DNA from: Alphaproteobacteria bacterium
GTDB lineage: Bacteria > Pseudomonadota > Alphaproteobacteria > Geminicoccales > Geminicoccaceae
Length of the DNA: 5,079 nt
Assembly: GCA_026982585.1 (NCBI GenBank)
Contig: JALSGW010000075.1
Span: forward strand, 1-5,079
Reading direction: 5' to 3'
Positions 1 through 5,079 of this stretch are shown here, one piece after another (the first letter of the stretch is position 1; the number at the start of each line of letters is the position of its first letter). Both the position numbers and the translations under genes were made by a program. Under the pieces are notes generated by a model. The model did not search any database. It had not been told where the DNA came from and saw nothing but the letters and a program-made list of their open reading frames with translations.

Positions 1-750
1 CACGTCCTCATCCCGGGCCAGCAGGTCCTGGCGCACCTCGATCTCGAGGCAGGGCAACCCCCGCCGCTCCGCATGATGGGGCACGGTGAAGTCGCTGGCG
101 TCGTCCATCACATAGGGCTCGTTGTCGGCGACCCGCAGCCCGCCCTCCCGGCGCAGCGCCCGTCCCACCAGCCGGGCCAGCTCCGGCCGGCGGTTGTAGA
201 GCAACCCGACCTCCACCTCCCGACGCCGGCCGAGGAAGACCGGCGTGAAACTGTGCACGCTCACCAGCGCCACCCTGCCGGCGAAACGTTCGAGCCTGCG
301 TTGCAACCGCTCCGCCACCTTCCGGTGGAAGGGCTCGAACACCGCCCACCTGCGGGCTTCCCGGGCCGCGGGAGTGAGCGCCCGATTGCCCGGGATCGGC
401 GTGTCCTCGCTGACCTCGACGATGAAGCTCGGCGCTTCGGGCCGGCGATTGCAGTCGCAGACGAGACGGGAGTAGGGTTGCCAGACGAGCTCGGCGGCGA
501 GCCGGCGGGAGAGCGCCCGGGCGAGGGCGAGGGCGCCGAGATCGTAGGCGATGTGCCGGGCGAGGTGGCGCTCTTCGAGCCCGAGGCGGCCGAGCGCCTC
601 GGGGATGCGGGCGCCGGCGTGCTCGCACACCAGCAGGACCGGAGCCGGCGCCTCGCCGGCCTCGATGCGATAGGGCAGAGGCTCGTGCGGCCGGAGCAGC
701 GGAGACGCCGCCTGGGACGATGCCGGGGTGGAAGGGTCGGATTGTCTCAT
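1..750 (-). CDS. N-formylglutamate amidohydrolase-family protein (COG3931-like), 3' end cut by window
   Basis: Reading the minus strand from ATG at 750 gives 250 codons open to the left edge with no stop, so the C-terminus (perhaps 10-40 residues, judged from usual family length) is missing. Visible family blocks: CEHAGARIP at residues 42-50, DLGALALARAL at 70-80, YSRLVCDCNR at 93-102, HSFTPVFLGRRREVEVG at 166-182, NEPY at 210-213, HH at 225-226 and IEVRQDLL at 237-244. Family knowledge: these are predicted metal-dependent hydrolases of N-formylglutamate to glutamate plus formate. The CEHAG form resembles the 'predicted N-formylglutamate amidohydrolase' group rather than classical HutG, and the substrate of that group is poorly established. 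No signal peptide is seen, so it is probably cytoplasmic. The start is supported by the distance to the first block, though the upstream gaacgaa is a weak ribosome binding site. It is divergent from the livGFHM operon, which suggests shared control. The substrate is inference only. Confidence 0.88.
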   Translation of the reverse strand, partial: MRQSDPSTPASSQAASPLLRPHEPLPYRIEAGEAPAPVLLVCEHAGARIPEALGRLGLEERHLARHIAYDLGALALARALSRRLAAELVWQPYSRLVCDCNRRPEAPSFIVEVSEDTPIPGNRALTPAAREARRWAVFEPFHRKVAERLQRRLERFAGRVALVSVHSFTPVFLGRRREVEVGLLYNRRPELARLVGRALRREGGLRVADNEPYVMDDASDFTVPHHAERRGLPCLEIEVRQDLLARDEDV

Positions 751-783
751 TTCGTTCAAAACTGCGATCCGGTGCGATTTTGT

Positions 784-800
784 ATCATATGATTGCGCAA
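784..800. repeat. Two adjacent perfect palindromes, possible operator
   Basis: ATCATATGAT (784-793) is a perfect 10-bp palindrome. TTGCGCAA (793-800) is a perfect 8-bp palindrome that shares its first base with the end of the former. They sit in the AT-rich patch between divergent genes, where a dimeric repressor or activator of both units would be expected to bind. The regulator family cannot be named from the sequence, and no regulator gene lies in the window. Short palindromes arise by chance, so the operator role is an inference. Confidence 0.3.
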
Positions 801-844
801 CCGGTCCGCGGCCAGTAGGCTCGTGCGGGAAGGGAGCGGTTTGG

Positions 845-853
845 GGGGAGAGG
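845..853 (+). promoter_or_regulatory. Ribosome binding site deciding the livG GTG start
   Basis: GGGGAGAGG lies just before GTG at 856, with its GGAG core (847-850) five bases from the start codon. It favours GTG 856 over the in-frame upstream TTG codons at 793 and 841. The TTG at 841 would overlap this site, and the TTG at 793 would add 21 residues with no family similarity. Confidence 0.65.
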
Positions 854-855
854 CT

Positions 856-1635
856 GTGCTCCTGCAGGCCACCGGTCTCGGGCGCCGTTTCGGCGGTGTG
901 GTGGCGCTCGAGGATTATCGGCTGGCGCTCGGGGAGGGCGAGCGGTTCGCCCTCATCGGCCCCAACGGGGCCGGCAAGACCACCGCCTTCAACTGTCTGA
1001 GCGGGGTCTTGCGTCCCTCCTCCGGGCGCATCCGGTTTCTCGGCCGGGACGTCACCGGCTGGCCCGCCCATCGCATGGCGCGGCTCGGCCTCGCCCGCAC
1101 CTTTCAGCACGCCCGGCCCTTTGCCGAGCTGTCGGTGCTCGAGAATGTGATGGCGGGGTTGCATGCCCGGGCCGGTGCCGGTCTTGCGGCCACCTTGCTG
1201 GGGCTGCCCGCCTTCCGCAGGGCCGAACGCAGGATCCGCGAGGAGGCGTTGGCCATTCTCGAGCTCGTGGGACTCGCCGACGAGGCCGGCCGGCGGGCCG
1301 GCGACCTGCCCTATGGCCGTCAGCGGCTGGTGGAAGTCGCCCGCGCCCTCGCCACCGCCCCCCGCCTGTTGCTGCTGGACGAGCCGGCGGCCGGCATGAA
1401 CCCGGCCGAGACCGACCAGCTCCAGCGCATGCTGGACCGGCTCCATCGGCGCACCGGCGTCACCCTCATGATCGTCGAGCACGACATGCGGCTGGTGATG
1501 AACCTGTGCAGCCGCATCCAGGTGTTGGACCGTGGGCGGATCATCGCCGAGGGTCCGCCCGAGGCGGTCCAGAACGATCCGGAAGTGATCCGCGCCTATC
1601 TGGGACAGAGGCGGCGCCATGCTGCGGTTGGCTGA
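856..1635 (+). CDS. livG: Branched-chain amino acid-type ABC transporter ATP-binding protein LivG
   Basis: This 259-residue cytoplasmic ATPase is one of the two nucleotide-binding subunits of a LIV-I/HAAT importer. From the GTG start it shows: Walker A GPNGAGKTT at 35-43, Q-loop glutamine at 84 in ARTFQHARPF, the LivG-type signature LPYGRQR at 151-157 in place of LSGGQ, Walker B LLLLDEP with D175 and E176, the LivG hallmark AAGMNPAE following it, the H-loop histidine at 209 in VEHDM, and the C-terminal LivG tail ending near RAYLG. Length matches the family (about 255). The family normally carries leucine, isoleucine and valine but also other amino acids, amides and urea, so the transported compound is open. 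It is the first gene of the plus-strand operon and overlaps livF by 17 bp, implying translational coupling. Using the earlier TTG at 793 would give 280 residues. Confidence 0.95.
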   Translation: MLLQATGLGRRFGGVVALEDYRLALGEGERFALIGPNGAGKTTAFNCLSGVLRPSSGRIRFLGRDVTGWPAHRMARLGLARTFQHARPFAELSVLENVMAGLHARAGAGLAATLLGLPAFRRAERRIREEALAILELVGLADEAGRRAGDLPYGRQRLVEVARALATAPRLLLLDEPAAGMNPAETDQLQRMLDRLHRRTGVTLMIVEHDMRLVMNLCSRIQVLDRGRIIAEGPPEAVQNDPEVIRAYLGQRRRHAAVG

Positions 1636-2344
1636 GCTGTGGGTGCGGAGAGGAGCGGGCGCGGTGCTGCACGGCGTCTCGTTGGAGGTGCCCCGGGGCG
1701 AGCTCACCGCCCTGGTGGGTGCCAACGGCGCCGGCAAGACCAGTCTCTTGCTCACCATCTCCGGCATCCTGCGGCCGCATCGGGGGGAGCTGTGGTGGAA
1801 CCCGGAGGGAGAGGAACCCGTTCGCCTGGATCGGCTCTCCCCGAAGCGGATCGTGGAGCTCGGCGTGATCCACTGCCCCGAGGGCCGGCAGCTGTTCGCC
1901 TCCATGACCGTGTATGACAATCTGCTGCTCGGCGCCCATCAGCGTCGCGACCGGCGCGCGGTGGAACGGGACGTCGCGCGCATGTTCACGCTGTTCCCGA
2001 TCCTGGGCGAGCGCAGGCGGCAGCGGGCCGGAAGCCTGTCCGGCGGCGAGCAGACCATGCTCGCCATCGCCCGGGCGCTGATGGCCAGGCCGCGGCTGTT
2101 GCTCCTGGACGAGCCGTCCCTCGGGCTCGCGCCGCAGATGGCGGATCGCATCTTCGAGACCCTGCTCGAGCTGCGCGCCCAGGGGGTGACGCTGCTGCTG
2201 GTGGAGCAGAACGCCCGGGCGGCGCTGGAGATCGCGGATCGGGGCTATGTGCTGGAGGGCGGCCGGGTGGTGCGCTCCGGCCCCGCACAGCAGCTTCGCA
2301 GCGATCCCATGGTGCAGCGGGCCTATCTCGGCATCGGCGCATGA
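1619..2344 (+). CDS. livF: Branched-chain amino acid-type ABC transporter ATP-binding protein LivF
   Basis: This 241-residue protein is the second nucleotide-binding subunit of the same importer, pairing with LivG on the cytoplasmic face. Seen: Walker A GANGAGKTS at 34-42, PEGRQLFASMTVYDNL block typical of LivF after the Q-loop region, signature LSGGEQ at 140-145, Walker B LLLLDEP with D164 and E165 followed by SLGLAP, and VEQNA with glutamine 197 where most ABC ATPases have the H-loop histidine. This substitution is a known trait of LivF proteins and not a defect. Length is normal for the family (about 235). The ATG at 1619 is preceded by AGAGG at 1607-1611 with 7-base spacing. The gene starts inside the end of livG, and its stop overlaps the livH start as ATGA at 2341-2344. 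Confidence 0.95.
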   Translation: MLRLAELWVRRGAGAVLHGVSLEVPRGELTALVGANGAGKTSLLLTISGILRPHRGELWWNPEGEEPVRLDRLSPKRIVELGVIHCPEGRQLFASMTVYDNLLLGAHQRRDRRAVERDVARMFTLFPILGERRRQRAGSLSGGEQTMLAIARALMARPRLLLLDEPSLGLAPQMADRIFETLLELRAQGVTLLLVEQNARAALEIADRGYVLEGGRVVRSGPAQQLRSDPMVQRAYLGIGA

Positions 2345-3231
2345 GTGCGTATCTGCTCCAGCAGCTCCTCAACGGCCTGATGCTGGGCAGCCTTTATGCG
2401 CTGGTGGCGATCGGCTTCTCGCTCATCTACAGCATCCTGAGGCTGATCAATTTCGCCCACGGCGACCTGCTCATGGTCGGCGCCTTCGCCGCTCTCGCTG
2501 CCGCGGCCTTGGGCGGGCCCTGGTGGGCGGTGGTGGCGATCGTGGTGGCGAGCGGGGCGCTCGCCGGCATCGCGGTCGAGCGGGTGGCCATCCGGCCGCT
2601 GCGCGGCATGCCCCAGGTCACCGGCTTCATCGCCACCCTGGCGGTGTCGGTGGCGATCGAGAACCTCGCCCTCATCCTCTTCACCGGACAGCCGCGCACC
2701 TTCCCCGTGCCGGAGCTGTTGCGCGGGCAGCTGGAGCTCGGGCCGGTGCGGGCGACGCGGGTCGATCTGGTGATCATCCTCTCCACCTGGCTGTTGCTGC
2801 TGGTGTTGCTCGTGGTGGTGCGCTGGAGCCGTTTCGGCCGCGCCATGCGGGCGCTCGCCGACAATCTGCTCGCGGCCCGGCTGGTCGGCGTCGATGTGGA
2901 CCGCACCATTCTCTTCGCCTTCGCCCTCGGCAGCGCCTTCGCCGCCTATGCCGGCCTGCTCTGGGGCGCACGGTTCGGCCAGGTGGATCCCCTCATGGGG
3001 TTCGCGCCCGGGCTCAAGGCGTTTGTGGCCTGTGTGCTGGGCGGGGTGGGATCGCTCGCGGGAGCGGTGCTCGGCGGCTATCTGCTGGGTCTCGCCGAGG
3101 TGTTGTTCGTGGGCCTGCTTCCGCCCGCCTACTCGGGGCTGAGGGATGCGTTCGTGTTCGCCGCCCTCATCCTTTTGCTGTTGTTCCTGCCGAACGGGCT
3201 GCTCGGCCGGCCCGAGGAGGAGCGTGCGTGA
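2341..3231 (+). CDS. livH: Branched-chain amino acid-type ABC transporter permease LivH
   Basis: This 296-residue inner-membrane permease forms the translocation channel with LivM. The N-terminus, LLQQLLNGLMLGSLYALVAI followed by the RLINFAHGDLLMVGAF block at about 34-49, is the family's most diagnostic segment. Hydrophobic stretches suggest membrane segments at roughly 11-32, 42-58, 60-80, 95-115, 142-161, 189-209, 225-259 (two) and 268-284. The cytoplasmic loop at about 162-187 (RFGRAMRALADN, then GVDVD) is the expected coupling site for the ATPases. The GGVGSLAGAVLGG block sits at 234-246. Length is typical (about 290-310). The start overlaps the livF stop in ATGA with no strong ribosome binding site of its own, so translation probably depends on coupling to livF. 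Confidence 0.95.
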   Translation: MSAYLLQQLLNGLMLGSLYALVAIGFSLIYSILRLINFAHGDLLMVGAFAALAAAALGGPWWAVVAIVVASGALAGIAVERVAIRPLRGMPQVTGFIATLAVSVAIENLALILFTGQPRTFPVPELLRGQLELGPVRATRVDLVIILSTWLLLLVLLVVVRWSRFGRAMRALADNLLAARLVGVDVDRTILFAFALGSAFAAYAGLLWGARFGQVDPLMGFAPGLKAFVACVLGGVGSLAGAVLGGYLLGLAEVLFVGLLPPAYSGLRDAFVFAALILLLLFLPNGLLGRPEEERA

Positions 3232-4310
3232 TGCGCGGAGCCGCCGCCCATCTGTTGCTCGCGCTCGCGCTCGCCGCGCTCGTGGCCCTGGTCCAGCGCG
3301 CCCTGTCCCCCTATGCGGTGACCCTGCTCTCCCTCGTCTTGATGCAGGTGGCACTGGCGGTGAGCCTGCAGGTGACCAACGGCCTCACCGGCCTGTTCTC
3401 CCTGGGCCATCCGGCCTTCATGACGGTGGGCGCCTATGTTTCCGCCATCCTCACCTATCCGGTGCGCCGCAAGGGCTTCATGATGCCGGACCTGCCGCCG
3501 GTGCTGGCGGAGAGCGAATGGGCCCTGGTGCCCGCGGTCCTGGTCGCCGCACTGGCCGCCGCCCTGCTCGCCCTGGTGGTCGGTCTCTCGGTGCTGCGCC
3601 TCAAGGGTCACTATCTGGCGGTGGCCACCTTGGGCCTGATCATCGTGGTGCGCACCCTGGTCAACAACCTGGACGGTTACACCCGGGGCGGCCTCGGCCT
3701 GTCGGGGGTGCCGCGGCTCACCGATCCCTGGACGGTGTACGCCTTCGTGGTGCTGGTCTGGTATCTGTGCTGGCGCATCAAACATTCCTCCTACGGGCGG
3801 GCGATGATGGCGATGCGGGAGAACGAGCTCGCCGCTCGCTCGACCGGGGTGGACGTTCTGGCGCTGCAGTTGTTCGCCTTCGTCTTCGGGGCGGCGGTGG
3901 CGGGTGCGGCCGGTGCGCTCACCGTCCACCTGGTGTCGGTGGTCACCCCCGGCGCCTACGGCATCCCGCTCGCCTTCACCCTGGTGGTGATGGTGGTGAT
4001 CGGCGGGCAGGGCAGCCTCACCGGCGCCGCGCTCGCGGCGGTGTTGGTGGCGCTGGCATCGGAGGCCCTGCGGCCGCTCGAGGAGAGCCTGGAGCTTTAT
4101 GGTCTGAGCCAGGCCCTGGTGGCGGTGGCGTTGCTGCTGATGCTCCGTTTCCGTCCCCAGGGGCTGTTCGGCAGCCGCGAACCCGGTCTGTTGGTCGGCG
4201 GATCCAATCTGGGAGGGAGCAGCTCCGCATGTCCGAGTCCTGCGCGCACGACCCCGCGGGCGGTGTCGGCCGGAACCGCCCCATCGACCCCCGACGCACC
4301 GCGCTCCTGA
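3231..4310 (+). CDS. livM: Branched-chain amino acid-type ABC transporter permease LivM, with C-terminal extension
   Basis: This 359-residue permease partners LivH. Seen: hydrophobic N-terminus (about 6-45), the family block NGLTGLFSLGHPAFMTVGAY at 50-69, LKGHYLAVATLG at 124-135, the ATPase-coupling loop SSYGRAMMAMRENELAA at 186-202 and GGQGSLTGA at 258-266, ending with the usual RFRPQGLFG at 306-314. After this normal family end the frame continues for 45 residues (315-359), rich in Ser, Pro, Ala, Gly and Arg and apparently disordered. Its last 27 codons run inside the following hydrolase gene. The ATG at 3231 shares its A with the livH stop and has a strong GAGGAGG site at 3214-3220. Whether the tail matters for function is unknown. 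Confidence 0.94.
   Translation: MRGAAAHLLLALALAALVALVQRALSPYAVTLLSLVLMQVALAVSLQVTNGLTGLFSLGHPAFMTVGAYVSAILTYPVRRKGFMMPDLPPVLAESEWALVPAVLVAALAAALLALVVGLSVLRLKGHYLAVATLGLIIVVRTLVNNLDGYTRGGLGLSGVPRLTDPWTVYAFVVLVWYLCWRIKHSSYGRAMMAMRENELAARSTGVDVLALQLFAFVFGAAVAGAAGALTVHLVSVVTPGAYGIPLAFTLVVMVVIGGQGSLTGAALAAVLVALASEALRPLEESLELYGLSQALVAVALLLMLRFRPQGLFGSREPGLLVGGSNLGGSSSACPSPARTTPRAVSAGTAPSTPDAPRS
4211..4219 (+). promoter_or_regulatory. Ribosome binding site for the cysteine hydrolase inside livM
   Basis: GGGAGGGAG ends nine bases before ATG 4229. It is a strong site lying within the reading frame of the livM tail. It supports 4229 as the real start of the hydrolase even though livM does not stop until 4310. 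Confidence 0.65.
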
Positions 4311-4882
4311 TCATCGACGTCCAGAACTGGGTGCTCGATCCGCGCCACCATCCGCCCAGACCCTATTTCGACCGCACGGCGCGGCAGCTGGTGTTGCCCA
4401 ATCTCCAGCGCCTGCTCGGGGCCTGCCGGGGCGCCGGGGTGGAGGTGGTGTACACGGTGATCGAGAACCTCACCCGCGACGGCCGCGACCGCTCCCTGGA
4501 CTACAAGCTCTCGGGATTCTTCGTCCCCAAGGGGTCATGGGAGGCCCAGGTGGCCGCGGAGATCGCACCTCTCGAGGACGAGATCGTGCTGCCCAAGACC
4601 TCCTCTTCGCTCTTCAACTCCACCAACTTCGACTACCTGATGCGCAACATCGGCATCGACACCATCATCGCCACCGGTTTTCTCACCGACCAGTGCGTGG
4701 ACCACACCGTGCGCGACGGCGCAGACCGCGGCTACTACATGATCTGCGTGCATGACGCCTGCGCCACCGAGAGCCCGGAGCGTCACCGGGCCGCCCTCGA
4801 GGCCTTCCGGGGATACTGCCGCCTCATGAGCACCGAGGAGCTGGTGGCGGAGCTGCAAGACCGCGCGCGCGGAGACGGCTGA
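4229..4882 (+). CDS. Isochorismatase-superfamily cysteine hydrolase (amidohydrolase-like)
   Basis: This 217-residue probable cytoplasmic enzyme has the Asp-Lys-Cys triad of the superfamily: D30 in ALLIIDVQN, K123 in VLPKTSSSLFNSTN, and C156 in GFLTDQCVDHTVRDGADRGY. The residues before C156 match the usual cis-peptide turn. Family members cleave amides, carbamoyl compounds, ureidoacrylate, biuret, nicotinamide, maleamate or isochorismate; with C as nucleophile, an amide or carbamoyl C-N bond is the likeliest target, but the substrate cannot be assigned. The N-terminal 20 residues are polar and variable. The gene sits last in the livGFHM operon, starting 82 bp inside livM, so its substrate is probably something the transporter imports or a product of it. 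Length is normal for the family (about 180-230). True isochorismatase activity in enterobactin synthesis is unlikely, as there is no siderophore gene nearby. Confidence 0.92.
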   Translation: MSESCAHDPAGGVGRNRPIDPRRTALLIIDVQNWVLDPRHHPPRPYFDRTARQLVLPNLQRLLGACRGAGVEVVYTVIENLTRDGRDRSLDYKLSGFFVPKGSWEAQVAAEIAPLEDEIVLPKTSSSLFNSTNFDYLMRNIGIDTIIATGFLTDQCVDHTVRDGADRGYYMICVHDACATESPERHRAALEAFRGYCRLMSTEELVAELQDRARGDG

Positions 4883-4914
4883 GCCGGGCTCCCGGGGCCG
4901 GCGCGGCGGCGGGC

Positions 4915-4936
4915 GCTCGGGGCGGGGTGTCCGAGC
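4915..4936. repeat. Short GC-rich inverted repeat in the convergent spacer
   Basis: GCTCGG (4915-4920) and CCGAGC (4931-4936) could form a 6-bp stem around a 10-base loop between two convergent genes. There is no T-run on either side, so it is not a canonical intrinsic terminator. The rest of the 78-base spacer (4883-4960) holds no gene or RNA that I recognise. Confidence 0.25.
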
Positions 4937-4960
4937 AGGGAGGCCGCCCTGACCTTGCCC

Positions 4961-5079
4961 TCACTCGGAGAGCGGCACGGCATCCCTGGGGTCGAAGCCG
5001 ATCCACACCCATGCACCCTGTCGCAGCACCCCATCCCCACCCTGCGGCCGACGGTGCACCGCCACCACAAGCCGCATGC
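4961..5079 (-). CDS. C-terminal end of a probable PotA-type ABC transporter ATP-binding protein (TOBE region), cut by window
   Basis: On the minus strand, the frame entering from the right edge gives about 39 residues and stops at TGA (4963-4961). The end reads GAWVWIGFDPRDAVPLSE, preceded by a beta-rich stretch with RLVVAVHRRPQ. This resembles the last strand of the TOBE domain closing spermidine/putrescine-class ABC ATPases, which often end in a G-x-x-V-W/x-x-F-D-P-x-D-A-V-x-L pattern. The call rests on this short tail alone. The gene is convergent with the hydrolase, 78 bases away, and so belongs to another transcription unit, possibly a second importer. A different protein with a similar end cannot be excluded. 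Confidence 0.5.
   Translation of the reverse strand, partial: MRLVVAVHRRPQGGDGVLRQGAWVWIGFDPRDAVPLSE

Larger units (their letters stand above)
751..855. promoter_or_regulatory. Divergent intergenic control region between amidohydrolase and livG
   Basis: This 105-bp gap separates the two divergent starts and is the only real non-coding stretch before 4883. It holds the most AT-rich patch of the window (about 777-793), including TATGAT-like hexamers on both strands: plus-strand 788-793, and minus-strand 789-784. I could not place a -35 hexamer at 16-18 bp spacing for either, so no sigma-70 promoter is firmly called. Promoters for both transcription units must lie here or slightly inside the flanking genes. 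The right part (about 801-855) is GC-rich and leads into the livG ribosome binding site. Confidence 0.55.

Noticed and set aside
73..792. 239-residue plus-strand frame over the left-hand gene
   Set aside because: The minus-strand frame from 750 carries a full series of N-formylglutamate amidohydrolase motifs; this frame is its shadow.
1306..1326. Non-canonical ABC signature LPYGRQR in LivG
   Set aside because: LivG proteins commonly carry an L-x-Y-G-x-Q type signature instead of LSGGQ, so this is ordinary.
2207..2209. Missing H-loop histidine in LivF (glutamine 197)
   Set aside because: VEQNA with glutamine at this position is usual in LivF proteins, so it is not evidence of an inactive ATPase.
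2323..3354. 343-residue open frame on the minus strand opposite livH
   Set aside because: It is antisense to a clear LivH and has the Arg/Gly/His/Gln-rich, motif-free composition typical of shadow frames in GC-rich genes.
3129..3929. 266-residue open frame on the minus strand opposite livM
   Set aside because: It is antisense to conserved LivM blocks and has biased, low-complexity composition with no recognisable domain.
3146..4228. Long upstream part of the frame that contains the cysteine hydrolase, suggesting a 578-residue fusion
   Set aside because: The upstream part overlaps livH and livM out of frame and has no motifs; the strong ribosome binding site and ATG at 4229 mark the true start.
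4861..4872. Perfect 12-bp palindrome CCGCGCGCGCGG near the end of the hydrolase gene
   Set aside because: It lies inside coding sequence, is a simple CG alternation expected in GC-rich DNA, and has no T-run, so a terminator or operator call is not supported.
4783..5070. 95-residue minus-strand frame at the right end
   Set aside because: It overlaps the hydrolase end and is Cys/Arg/Ser-rich without motifs; the neighbouring frame ending at 4961 looks like a real protein tail.

Overview
The window is very GC-rich (about two thirds or more by eye), tightly packed and has bacterial operon architecture. Protein sequence features and codon bias suggest a high-GC proteobacterium; I cannot assign a genus. 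There are six coding regions. Two are cut by the window edges, and there is almost no intergenic space apart from one short divergent promoter region.

Layout: (1) positions 1-750, minus strand: an N-formylglutamate amidohydrolase-family protein, missing its C-terminal end at the left edge. (2) 751-855: a divergent intergenic region with the most AT-rich patch of the window and two adjacent perfect palindromes. (3) 856-4310, plus strand: a complete set of the four core subunits of a branched-chain amino acid type (HAAT/LIV-I) ABC importer, in the order ATPase LivG, ATPase LivF, permease LivH, permease LivM. Each start overlaps the preceding stop. (4) 4229-4882, plus strand: an isochorismatase-superfamily cysteine hydrolase whose start lies 82 bp inside livM. 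(5) 4883-4960: a short GC-rich spacer. (6) 4961-5079, minus strand: the last residues of a convergent gene that resemble the C-terminal TOBE region of a PotA-type (spermidine/putrescine class) ABC ATPase.

How the genes may work together: the transporter and the plus-strand hydrolase are certainly co-transcribed in design, and the minus-strand amidohydrolase shares the same divergent control region. Both enzymes belong to families that cleave C-N bonds (amide, formamide, carbamoyl). The simplest reading is an uptake-and-hydrolysis module for an N-acyl, N-formyl, carbamoyl or amide compound, with the importer bringing it in and the two hydrolases releasing an amino acid or ammonia. The real substrate cannot be read from the sequence. 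No substrate-binding protein and no regulator is encoded in the window, so they must lie outside it.
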